The notes: a model not told the origin generated them from the letters alone. A stretch of DNA of 22,941 nucleotides from Allorhizocola sp044869915 (GCA_044869915.1 JBIOYB010000653.1:1-22941); one strand, 5' to 3'. Numbered from the stretch's first letter, positions 7,889 to 14,346 are shown. Made by a program: numbers and translations.

Positions 7889-7971
7889 ATCCTCCATCAG
7901 TAGCCCGTATGGGGCGGTCATCGGCGGCCGTCCCGCTTCCGCTGCGCGCCAGCGCAATCCGCGCCAGACCG

Positions 7972-8135
7972 CCGCCCCGCCCCGATCCGCCCCGATCCGC
8001 ACCGCACCGCACCGATCCGCACCGCCCGGGCCGCCCGGGCCGCCCGATCCGCACCGCACCGCCCCGGGCCGCCCCGATCCGCACCCGCCCCGATCCGCAC
8101 CGCCCCGATCCGCACCGCACCGCCCGGGCCGGGCA
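7972..8135. repeat. Irregular C-rich repeat array (CCGATCCGC / CCCGGGCCG)
   Basis: About seven copies of CGATCCGC alternate with accgc units and CCCGGGCCG units at uneven spacing. No copy register is a multiple of three for long, so it is not coding. The strand asymmetry (C-rich on plus) is marked. Confidence 0.8.
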
Positions 8136-8222
8136 TGCGACGAGCGCCGCCTCCGGGCCGGGTGCACCGCCTGGGGCCGGGTCGACTGCCGGGCGAGGCC
8201 GAGCACGAAACGTCGCATCGAG

Positions 8223-8234
8223 GAGACCGGTCTC
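8223..8234. promoter_or_regulatory. Perfect 12-bp palindrome GAGACCGGTCTC
   Basis: A perfect palindrome in the gene-free island. The same GAGACCGGT half also forms the arms of an inverted repeat at 67-102 inside the first regulator gene. Function unknown. Confidence 0.3.
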
Positions 8235-8290
8235 TGGGCGGTGGGCATGAGCGGCTTCCGGGTCGTCTGCCTGCGCGCTGTCGCGTTCCT

Positions 8291-8322
8291 GGTGGCACAG
8301 AGAACGGTGCCACCGGTGGCGG
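8291..8322 (+). other. Three-arm hairpin with alternative pairings
   Basis: GGTGGCAC (8291-8298) pairs perfectly with GTGCCACC (8307-8314) across an 8-nt loop. The second arm also pairs with the GGTGGC just after it, within the perfect palindrome GCCACCGGTGGC at 8309-8320. The two pairings exclude each other. It lies in non-coding DNA and could be a piece of a structured RNA or a protein site. Confidence 0.35.
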
Positions 8323-8416
8323 AAAGCTTGTGTTTCCACCGGCCGGTCGCCTCGCGATGGCGGGATACTCGATTCACCGGCCGCCAGCTGCGAACCCGGC
8401 TGCCGTAGGCGCTCCT

Positions 8417-8447
8417 GGCGTGGTGCTTCTGGCGTGGTGCTTCTGGC
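8417..8447. repeat. Two tandem 14-bp repeats (ggcgtggtgcttct)
   Basis: The unit ggcgtggtgcttct occurs at 8417-8430 and 8431-8444, then ggc. Its core, GTGGTGCTTCTGGC, recurs with one change at 8673 and 8698, so four copies of GTGGTGCTTSTGGC lie within 300 bp. Confidence 0.85.
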
Positions 8448-8672
8448 ATGGGCGGGTGTGCCGATGCCGTGGCCGGCGATTCCCACGTGTTGGTGGCAGT
8501 GCCGTCGGGCGAGCTGACCGCCCGGATCGTCATCATGGGACGACTTCACAACGACCGTCTACAGTGGACACCGCGTAGTTGTGTCTGCGCGCCGTTTCCG
8601 TCGTAGATATCGGTTTCTCTGTCGAGCTATTCGTGACCGACCCGCACATCATGCGGGCGACGCGGGCGGGTC

Positions 8673-8722
8673 GTGGTGCTTGTGGCGCGGGCGCGCCGTG
8701 GTGCTTGTGGCGCGGGCGCGTC
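8673..8722. repeat. 25-bp tandem duplication
   Basis: The stretch gtggtgcttgtggcgcgggc plus gcg occurs at 8673 and again at 8698, identical over at least 23 bp. It shares its first 14 bases, with one change, with the 14-bp repeats at 8420 and 8434. Confidence 0.85.
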
Positions 8723-8775
8723 AATCGGATGCCGAGGCGACCCGGGCGCATCCGATGGACGAGCACGCCCGGGCC

Positions 8776-8887
8776 GACACCCGACACCCGACACCCGGCA
8801 CCCGGCACCCGACACCCGACACCCGACACCCGACATCCGACACCCGGCACCCGACACCCGACACCCGACATCCGACATCCGACACGC
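8776..8887. repeat. 16-unit heptamer array (GACACCC); G-quadruplex potential on the minus strand
   Basis: Sixteen 7-bp units run without a break. Nine are GACACCC, three GGCACCC, three GACATCC, and the last is GACACGC. Twelve units give a GGG tract on the minus strand, eight of them in a row (8776-8831), separated by 4-nt TGTC or TGCC loops; this is a strong G-quadruplex pattern. The unit is not a multiple of three, so the array is non-coding. It ends 108 bp before the DUF4259 start, with the G-rich strand as the template strand of that gene. Confidence 0.95.
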
Positions 8888-8958
8888 GATGCACGACCTG
8901 CTCGCCCAGAGTCCGGTCTACACCGGACAGTGAGGCTGCAGAGCGGTCTGCGCGGTGG

Positions 8959-8964
8959 CATAAT
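8959..8964 (+). promoter_or_regulatory. Possible -10 of the DUF4259 gene
   Basis: CATAAT lies 31 nt before ATG 8996 and downstream of the inverted repeat GTCCGGT/ACCGGAC (8911-8928). No good -35 is visible. Confidence 0.4.
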
Positions 8965-8995
8965 GCGTACCGGCTAAGCGACATCTGGAGGCCAC

Positions 8996-9421
8996 ATGGG
9001 TGCGTGGGACAGCGGACCGTTCGACAACGACACCGCCCTCGACTGGTGTGGTGACCTTGGCGATGCCGACCCCGCCCGCCGGCCCGGTCTGATCCGCGAC
9101 GCACTGGCCACGGCCGCCGACACCGCCGGATATCTCGACATGGACGAGGCCTGCGAGGCCCTCGCGGCCGCCGCGATAGTCGCCTCCGTGCTGCCCAACG
9201 GCACGCCGCTGGCACACCGGCCCGCACTCGGCTTCCTGGCCAACGGCGAGTGGCTCGACCTGCCTTCGGACCTGCCCGCGCTGGGAGCGCGCGCCCTCGA
9301 TCGGATCATGGCCGGCGAGTCCGAGTGGCGTTCGCTGTGGGCCGATGCCACCACCGGTGGCCGCAATCCGGCCTTCGACCAGCTGGCAGGCCTTCGTGCG
9401 GTCCTGCTTGCCGCCGTATGA
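8996..9421 (+). CDS. DUF4259 domain-containing protein
   Basis: The product has 141 aa. It opens with MGAWDSGPFDNDTALDW, the signature of DUF4259 proteins, and a helical, Ala/Leu-rich body with conserved Trp and acidic residues follows. There is no signal peptide or membrane span, so it should be cytoplasmic. Its function is unknown; the family is common and usually scattered among unrelated genes. ATG 8996 has GGAGG 4 nt upstream. The gene is single, with the repeat island before it and a 314-bp gap after it. Confidence 0.9.
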   Translation: MGAWDSGPFDNDTALDWCGDLGDADPARRPGLIRDALATAADTAGYLDMDEACEALAAAAIVASVLPNGTPLAHRPALGFLANGEWLDLPSDLPALGARALDRIMAGESEWRSLWADATTGGRNPAFDQLAGLRAVLLAAV

Positions 9422-9676
9422 CCAATCGTCGCACGGCGACAGCAAATGCGACAACGAAACAGACGAGGAAGCGGCCGGCCGGCTGTCGTCATGCCAGGCG
9501 TCAAATAGCAAATGCGGCATGCACTTTAACGAGGTTTTTGACAATCTGTCACTGACCCATTGACGGACAGCGATCGTGAATGCATCTTTGTAGGTACATG
9601 GCAAAGCAAGGCAATGGTCCACATCTCACGACGCAATTCGAGCGCGCGCCCGAGTCCTGCGGCTGGCCAAGTCGTA
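9422..9676 (+). other. Gene-free upstream region of the LysE-type gene
   Basis: This AT-richer stretch carries no supported gene. AGCAAATGCG occurs twice (9441-9450 and 9507-9516), and CGACAGC at 9437 can pair with GCTGTCG at 9482, perhaps as part of the DUF4259 terminator. TTGACA at 9538-9543 and TTGACG at 9560-9565 are -35 candidates, the latter followed at 17 bp by CATCTT. A transcript starting near 9595 would give a leader of about 140 nt. The open frame upstream of ATG 9736 does not look like LysE-family protein. Confidence 0.5.
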
Positions 9677-9737
9677 GAGGAGTGACACAATCGCTCCTCC
9701 ATCCAATTTGGCTGTCGAATTTGGAGGGTCGCCAAAT
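9677..9737 (+). promoter_or_regulatory. Candidate translational switch in the leader of the LysE-type gene
   Basis: Three pairings compete. GAGGAGTGA (9677-9685) pairs with TCGCTCCTC (9691-9699) across the loop CACAA, with one G-U pair. CCTCCA (9696-9701), which overlaps that second arm, can instead pair with TGGAGG (9722-9727), the Shine-Dalgarno, and AATT (9705-9708) with AATT (9718-9721) extends this. ATTTGGC (9706-9712) can also pair with GCCAAAT (9731-9737), which contains the first two bases of the AUG. This is the layout of an anti-sequestor/sequestor pair. No known riboswitch class was recognised. Confidence 0.45.
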
Positions 9738-10431
9738 GGTGAGCTCGGCTGCGGTACTAAGTATTTCGCTGATAGCGGTGGGCCTCGTGCTGACACCGGG
9801 TCCCAACACCGTCTATCTGGTAAGCCGTACGATCGCGCAGGGTCGGGCGGCCGGCATGGTGTCGTTACTCGGGATCGCGGCGGGGTTTGCCGTCTATCTG
9901 GCGGGCACCGCGGCGGGCGTGACCACAATCGTGCTCGTGATACCCCCAGTGCTCCAAGGCATCAAGGCCGCGGGCACCACCTATCTGCTGTGGCTGGCCT
10001 GGCGTGCGTTGCGGGCTCCGCTCGTCGTGGACAACCAACCGCCCGCGATGGCCTCGCCGGGCCGCCTGTTTCTGCTGGGGCTCGCCACCAACCTGCTGAA
10101 CCCGACCGTGGCCGTGCTCTATCTGACGCTGCTGCCCCAACTCATCGACGCCGACCGGGGAAATGTGGCGCTGCAGCATCTGATCCTGGGCTCGGTGCAA
10201 GTCTCCATCATGCTGGGGGTCAACTTCCTGGTCGTGCTGGGCGCGGGGCGGATCGCGAAGTGGCTCGCCGATCGCCCGCGGATGCTGCGGGCGCACCGCT
10301 GGCTCACGTCCACGGCGCTCGGTGTCTTGGCGGTCCAGATGCTCGCCACGGGGCTAACCCGTGGCGAGCATGTGGAAGGCGCGGCCGAGGTTTGCCGCCC
10401 GGGCGCGCGGTCGGGCACAGTTGCGCCATGA
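9736..10431 (+). CDS. LysE/RhtB-family amino-acid or metabolite exporter
   Basis: The product has 231 aa with about six membrane segments. It carries the LysE-family signature LTPGPNTVYLVSRTIAQGRAAG near the N-terminus, followed by GIAAGF, and the conserved LGLATNLLNPTVAVLYLTLLPQ in the middle. Family members export lysine, arginine, threonine, homoserine lactones or other small molecules; the substrate here cannot be predicted. ATG 9736 fits both the family N-terminus and the GGAGGG 8 nt upstream; an in-frame ATG at 9580 would add a non-homologous stretch. The family-like part ends around LATGLTR. The last 22 residues form an unusual hydrophilic tail coded partly by a 14-bp hairpin, as if translation runs through an old terminator. 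Confidence 0.88.
   Translation: MVSSAAVLSISLIAVGLVLTPGPNTVYLVSRTIAQGRAAGMVSLLGIAAGFAVYLAGTAAGVTTIVLVIPPVLQGIKAAGTTYLLWLAWRALRAPLVVDNQPPAMASPGRLFLLGLATNLLNPTVAVLYLTLLPQLIDADRGNVALQHLILGSVQVSIMLGVNFLVVLGAGRIAKWLADRPRMLRAHRWLTSTALGVLAVQMLATGLTRGEHVEGAAEVCRPGARSGTVAP
10339..10371 (+). terminator. Strong hairpin inside the 3' end of the LysE-type gene
   Basis: A perfect 14-bp stem (10339-10352 with 10358-10371) has the loop GCTAA. It has the form of an intrinsic terminator but lies 60 bp before the stop codon, and a TAA in its loop is out of frame with the gene. It may be a relict terminator, or may stop transcription before the Clp_N gene. The 26 bp between the LysE stop and the Clp_N start leave little room for a promoter outside the coding region. 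Confidence 0.55.
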
Positions 10432-10457
10432 GTGTCAGCTGAGCACCGGAGGCAACG

Positions 10458-10991
10458 ATGATCGATGAGCGGTCGCCCCTCTCCCATCTCGACGATCGCG
10501 CGAAGCGGGTGGTCGAGGTGGCCCGGCAGCGAGCCGAAGGCCTGCGCAGCCAGGTTATCGAGCCGGAGCACGTGTTACTGGCCCTGCTCGCCGTGCGGCG
10601 CGGCTTGGCAGCGCGGGCGGTGGCAAGCCTGACGGGCTCACGCGCGGGCGCCGAGAGCGAGATCGCCGGGGTCGTCGCGCCCGGAGGCCGCCGGGCTGCC
10701 GGCGGACACGCCGGCGACGGCCAGGAGCAGTCGCCGCGCGAGCGTCCGCAGTGGACGCCTTCGCCAAGGCATATCGGGTTCACGGCGGCGTGCGAGGAGG
10801 CGATGGTCCGGGCGGCCGGGCAGGCACGCCTGCTGGGCGACGACCGGATCGGCACCGAGCACCTGTTGCTCGGGCTGCTCCTGGCGACCGGCAACGCCGC
10901 GGTCCGCAGACTGGCCGACCTCGGCGTGGATTACGGCGCCGCGCGCACCGAGGTCGCACGGCTTCGCCTGGAAGGCGAGCAGCGATCCTGA
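10458..10991 (+). CDS. Clp N-terminal (Clp_N) domain protein without ATPase
   Basis: The product has 177 aa. Two Clp_N-type repeats are visible: residues about 8-60 (LDDRAKRVVEVARQRAEGL, IEPEHVLLALL) and about 105-165 (IGFTAACEEAMVRAAGQAR, IGTEHLLLGLL). A Gly/Arg/Ser-rich linker separates them. No AAA+ motor follows, so it cannot unfold proteins alone. Stand-alone Clp_N proteins of this kind in actinobacteria may act as adaptors or substrate-binding modules for ClpC, but this is inference. GGAGG stands 5 nt before ATG 10458. The AfsR-like regulator starts 79 bp downstream in the same direction with its own -10-like element. Confidence 0.87.
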   Translation: MIDERSPLSHLDDRAKRVVEVARQRAEGLRSQVIEPEHVLLALLAVRRGLAARAVASLTGSRAGAESEIAGVVAPGGRRAAGGHAGDGQEQSPRERPQWTPSPRHIGFTAACEEAMVRAAGQARLLGDDRIGTEHLLLGLLLATGNAAVRRLADLGVDYGAARTEVARLRLEGEQRS

Positions 10992-11058
10992 CCCGCGCCC
11001 ATCGTCGCGGTTGTGTCCGGTTTCCACACCCGGGATGAAATACGGCGGCGCGGTGGGC

Positions 11059-11064
11059 CACACT
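11059..11064 (+). promoter_or_regulatory. -10-like element, possibly leaderless, of the AfsR-like gene
   Basis: CACACT ends 6 nt before ATG 11071, and ATGAAA (11035-11040) lies 18 bp further upstream as a weak -35. No Shine-Dalgarno is present. Confidence 0.35.
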
Positions 11065-11070
11065 GGGCTG

Positions 11071-13854
11071 ATGCAGGTGAGGCTTCTCGGCCCCGTCGAG
11101 GTGGCTTCCCATGGTCTGATCAGGCCGGTGCCCGGGCTGCGCCGCCGGGCTCTGCTGGCGGTCCTCGGCCTGCACCCGGGTCAGGTCGTGAGCAGCGACC
11201 AGCTTATCGATGTGGTGTGGGGCGAGAGCCCGCCCGCGACCGTCACAAACACCCTGCAGCGCAACGTCTCCTATCTGCGTGAGCTGCTCGGCTCGAAGGA
11301 CTCGATTGTCGCCAAGCCGCCCGGCTATCTGCTCGACACCGGTGGTGTGGCCACCGATGTCCAGGAGGCCGAAAGGCTTATCCGCCAGGGCAGGATGGCC
11401 ACCGACCCGCGGGAGGCGGTGACCCATCTGCGTGCGGCGCTGGCGCTGTGGCGCGGCCGGGCGCTTGTGGACGTCGCGGAGCTGCGCTGGCTGGGGGAGC
11501 AGGCGGAGCGGTTGAGCCATACCGAGTTTGACGCGACGCGGGCGCTCATCGACGCCCGCCTGACGCTCGGCGAGCACGCGCAGTTGGTGCGGGAGCTGGA
11601 ACGGCTCGTCATGGCCCGGCCGTTCGACGAGGACGTGCACCGCCAGCTGATGCTGGCGCTGTATCGGGCGGGCCAGCAGGCCGACGCCTTGGCGACGTAC
11701 CAGAAGCTCAAGCACGTCCTCGCCGAGGAGCTGGGCATCGATCCGAGCCAGGCGTTGCGCGACCTGGAAGCCGCCATCCTGCGCCAGGACGCCTCCTTGG
11801 ACGCGCCCGTCCCGCAGGTCACTGTCGCGCCGGCGGCGCCCGCCCCGGCGCAGCTGCCATTGGCGACGGCGGCGTTTGCGGCGCGCCGCAAGGAGATCGC
11901 CCGCCTCGACGCGGTGATCGGCGGGCGCGGCGACAGCGTGGCCCTCGCGGTGGTCTCCGGGACGGCGGGGGTCGGCAAGACCACGCTGGCCGTGCATTGG
12001 GCACATCACGCGCGGCAGTCCTTTCCGGACGGTCAGCTCTACGCCGATCTGCGCGGCTTCGACCGCGGCGGCTCGGTCACGGATCCCGCCGCGGTGCTTC
12101 GCGCGTTCCTCGACGCCTACGGCGTACCAGTGGAAAAGATCCCAGCCGATATCGACGCTCAGTCGGCGCTTTACCGCAGTGTCCTCGCCGGCAAGAGGGT
12201 CCTTGTCGTGCTGGACAATGCCCGCGACGCCGGACAGGTGCGGCCGCTGCTGCCGGGCACGCCCGGCTGCGCGGTGCTGGTGACCAGCCGCTACCAGCTC
12301 ACCCCGCTGGTGACGGTGGAGGGCGCGCATCCGGTGGCGCTGGATCTGCTCACCGTCGAGGAGGCCCGGGACCTGTTGATCCGCCGGATCGGGGAGGATC
12401 GGGTCACCGCGGAGGAGGCCGCGGTCCAGGAGATCATCGCCGCGTGCGCACGGCTGCCGCTCGCGCTGGCGCTCGCCGCCGCGAGCTGCGTGACCCGGCC
12501 CGGCCTCCCGGTCGCGGGCGTGGCCTCGGAGTTGCGCCACTCGGCCGGGTCGCTGGAGGCGCTGCAAAGCGTCGACTCCGGCACCGACATCCGATCCGTG
12601 TTCTATTGGTCCTATCAGGCGCTCAGTGCCGGTGCCGCAAGGGTTTTCCGCCTGCTCGGCCGGCATCCCGGTCCCGACTTCACCACGGCCGCGGCGGCGA
12701 GCCTGGCCGCCACGACGATTGCGGAGGTCCAGCCCCTGCTGTCCGAGCTCGTCAAGGCAAGCCTGCTGGCGCCGCCGGTCTCCGGCCGCTATCGCCTGCA
12801 CGATCTGCTTTGGACATACGCGGCGGAGCTGGGCGAGAGCGAGGAGGGCCCGCGGCGGTTGTTTGATCATTATCTGCATACCGCTTTGTCCGCCGCGTTG
12901 CTGCTCAACCCGCACCGTGAGCTGCCCAAGGTGTCCGCGCCGCACCCGGGGAGCACGCCGGAGCCGCTGGCCGGCCGGGAGGACGCGGGGTCCTGGTTGA
13001 CCGCCGAGCGGGCGGTGTTGCTCGCCATGGTCAAGCGGGCGGCCGCCGATGGGCTTGACGAGTATGTGTGGCAGCTGGCCTGGGCGTCGCACGACCACCT
13101 CGACCGGTCGGGCCACTGGGAGGACCAGGTCGCCAATCAGACCGCCGCGATCGAGGCCACGCAGCGGCTGGGCAACCTGGCCGCGCAGGCGCAGGCCCAT
13201 GGCTACCTGTCCACCGCCTACGCGCGCATGGCCCGATATGGCGACGCGCAGATCCATCTCGGGCACGCGCTGGATCTTTACGCGCGGTTCGGCGATCGGG
13301 GCGGCCAGGCCAAGATCCAGTATCAGATGGGTTGGGTGTCCAACCGGCAGGGCGAGCACGAGCAGGCGGTGCGCCACGCGCGGCGGGCCCTGCGGTTGTA
13401 TCGGCTCGCCGGCCAGCCGATGATGGCGGCCCGGGCGCTCAACTCGCTGGGTTGGGGCTACGCGCTGTGCGGCGACTTCGCGCGCGCCCGCCCCCGATGC
13501 GAACTCGCCCTGGCGCAAATGCGCGAGCTCGGCGATCTCACTTTCCAGGCCGGGACCTCGGACAGCCTCGGCTACATCCACCACCATCTCGGCAACTATG
13601 GCCTCGCCATCGCCTACTACCGGCGCGCGCTCGAACTCTTCCGCGAGCTCGACGACCGCTACTACGAGGCCGACACGCTGGGCCACATCGGCGACACCCA
13701 CGACGTCGCCGGCGACCATGCCGCGGCCGACGCGGCATGGCGGCAGGCGCTGGACATCCTCGACCAGCTCGGGCATCCGGACGCCGCGAAGGTCCGCGCG
13801 AAGCTCACGACATCGGCTGCTCCGAGGGAATCCAGCCGATCCCGCACAGCATGA
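11071..13854 (+). CDS. AfsR-type SARP regulator with NB-ARC and TPR domains
   Basis: The product has 927 aa, a usual full length for this group. It has an OmpR-like winged-helix domain (residues about 1-90, opening MQVRLLGPVEV), a BTAD domain (about 95-245) and a Pro/Ala linker. The NB-ARC ATPase (about 270-520) shows P-loop GTAGVGKTTL with Lys303, kinase-2-like VLVVLDNARD, VTSRYQL and LPLALALAA. A winged-helix-like region follows, then TPR repeats (about 680-910). These act as nucleotide-gated activators that bind direct repeats and recruit RNA polymerase. The start at 11071 fits the family; an in-frame ATG at 11011 would add 20 unrelated residues. The last ~15 residues lie past the TPRs and are coded in a 50-bp overlap with the convergent gene. 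The two small secreted-protein genes beyond carry SARP-type operators and are likely targets. Confidence 0.94.
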   Translation: MQVRLLGPVEVASHGLIRPVPGLRRRALLAVLGLHPGQVVSSDQLIDVVWGESPPATVTNTLQRNVSYLRELLGSKDSIVAKPPGYLLDTGGVATDVQEAERLIRQGRMATDPREAVTHLRAALALWRGRALVDVAELRWLGEQAERLSHTEFDATRALIDARLTLGEHAQLVRELERLVMARPFDEDVHRQLMLALYRAGQQADALATYQKLKHVLAEELGIDPSQALRDLEAAILRQDASLDAPVPQVTVAPAAPAPAQLPLATAAFAARRKEIARLDAVIGGRGDSVALAVVSGTAGVGKTTLAVHWAHHARQSFPDGQLYADLRGFDRGGSVTDPAAVLRAFLDAYGVPVEKIPADIDAQSALYRSVLAGKRVLVVLDNARDAGQVRPLLPGTPGCAVLVTSRYQLTPLVTVEGAHPVALDLLTVEEARDLLIRRIGEDRVTAEEAAVQEIIAACARLPLALALAAASCVTRPGLPVAGVASELRHSAGSLEALQSVDSGTDIRSVFYWSYQALSAGAARVFRLLGRHPGPDFTTAAAASLAATTIAEVQPLLSELVKASLLAPPVSGRYRLHDLLWTYAAELGESEEGPRRLFDHYLHTALSAALLLNPHRELPKVSAPHPGSTPEPLAGREDAGSWLTAERAVLLAMVKRAAADGLDEYVWQLAWASHDHLDRSGHWEDQVANQTAAIEATQRLGNLAAQAQAHGYLSTAYARMARYGDAQIHLGHALDLYARFGDRGGQAKIQYQMGWVSNRQGEHEQAVRHARRALRLYRLAGQPMMAARALNSLGWGYALCGDFARARPRCELALAQMRELGDLTFQAGTSDSLGYIHHHLGNYGLAIAYYRRALELFRELDDRYYEADTLGHIGDTHDVAGDHAAADAAWRQALDILDQLGHPDAAKVRAKLTTSAAPRESSRSRTA

Positions 13855-14248
13855 CCCGCTCGGGTCCTGCGGGGTCGTCGGGAGGACAGAAGACCCCGAG
13901 GATGCCGTCGTCGAGCAGGCAGGCGTAGACACGGTTGAACCTCTCGGCGAACGTGCCGCGCACGGATTCGCAGGATTGCATGAGCGGCGGCCGAGTGTCG
14001 AGGCGGAATTCGTAGTGGCAGCCCTCACCGCAGGCGATGGTGCCGTCGCTGATCTCGCAGGAGTATGTGGTCCGGCCCTCGACGTAGGTGCCGTCGAAGA
14101 GGGTGCAGATGCCTCTCAGCGTTTCCGGGCTGATCGTCCTTGTGGGCTCAGGTTCAACCCCGGCCGCTGCCGGGCCGGAGCCGGTGAGGGCGGCGGCGCC
14201 ACCGGCGACGATCAATGCGAGCGTGGCCAGCAGCCTGCTCAGTTTCAC
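13805..14248 (-). CDS. Small secreted cysteine-rich protein
   Basis: The product has 147 aa and I do not recognise the family. The GTG start at 14248 has AAGGAG about 8 nt upstream and leads straight into a signal peptide (MKLSRLLATLALIVAGGAAALTGSGPAAAG); an in-frame ATG 18 bp earlier is less likely. The mature part of about 115 residues has eight cysteines, which could make four disulfides, and is acidic with Gly/Asp turns (FDGTYVEG, CGEGCHYEF, LLDDGILGVFC). It ends inside the 3' end of the AfsR-like gene, overlapping it by 50 bp tail to tail. A pair of 11-bp-spaced TTCAG repeats precedes a -10-like hexamer upstream. It could be an inhibitor, a toxin-like peptide or a binding protein; nothing in the sequence decides. 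Confidence 0.82.
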   Translation of the reverse strand: MKLSRLLATLALIVAGGAAALTGSGPAAAGVEPEPTRTISPETLRGICTLFDGTYVEGRTTYSCEISDGTIACGEGCHYEFRLDTRPPLMQSCESVRGTFAERFNRVYACLLDDGILGVFCPPDDPAGPERVMLCGIGWIPSEQPMS

Positions 14249-14283
14249 GGTGATGTCTCCTTCGGTCATGGTCGGTCGAGGAG

Positions 14284-14315
14284 ACGATGGCATCCGGCGC
14301 TGAAGCGGCCCTGAA
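14284..14315 (-). promoter_or_regulatory. Candidate SARP operator and -10 for the Cys-rich protein gene
   Basis: On the minus strand, TTCAGGG (14309-14315) and TTCAGCG (14298-14304) start 11 bp apart. Exactly 8 bp after the second is CATCGT (14284-14289), which has the key A2 and T6 of a -10. This would give a leader of about 30 nt before GTG 14248. The same heptamer type recurs before the gene at 14811. Confidence 0.6.
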
Positions 14316-14320
14316 ACGAC

Positions 14321-14346
14321 AGGGGCTCCCTGCTCCGGGAGCCCCT
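14321..14346 (-). terminator. Terminator of the secreted-protein gene 14356-14811
   Basis: A perfect 10-bp stem (AGGGGCTCCC with GGGAGCCCCT) has a 6-nt loop and lies 9 bp past the stop codon of the upstream minus-strand gene. It separates that gene from the Cys-rich protein gene, which therefore needs its own promoter. Confidence 0.85.

Larger units (their letters stand above)
7889..8995. other. Gene-free repeat island between the CE15 and DUF4259 genes
   Basis: No frame here has a plausible start, ribosome site and coherent protein. The many open frames translate repeats into Arg/Pro/His or Gly/Cys/Arg strings. The stretch contains a GC-rich irregular array (7972-8135), a 12-bp palindrome (8223-8234), a possible three-arm hairpin (8291-8322), two copies of a 14-bp repeat (8417-8444), a 25-bp duplication (8673-8722) and a 7-bp array (8776-8887). 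It may also hold an unrecognised RNA. I see no transposon ends or attachment site. Confidence 0.75.

Noticed and set aside
7527..8549. Long Arg/Pro/Gly-rich frames across the C-rich array
   Set aside because: They depend on the low-complexity array, overlap the CBM2 gene antisense or its terminator, and have no recognisable domain or start signal.
8776..8887. CRISPR array
   Set aside because: Units are 7 bp with no spacers, and no cas genes are present.
8533..8977. Repeat-rich open frames (CRVSGVG, RHPTPDT strings) over the heptamer array
   Set aside because: A 7-bp unit read in threes gives open repeats in several frames on both strands. There is no ribosome site, and composition is unlike the neighbouring proteins.
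9580..9735. N-terminal extension of the LysE-type protein from ATG 9580
   Set aside because: The LysE fold starts at MVSSAAVL. The extension is not membrane-like, and a clear Shine-Dalgarno precedes ATG 9736.
10780..14028. A 1082-codon open frame on the minus strand opposite the AfsR-like gene
   Set aside because: It is the antisense of a clear AfsR-type protein. Its Arg/Gly/His-rich translation has no domain logic and results from high GC at third positions.
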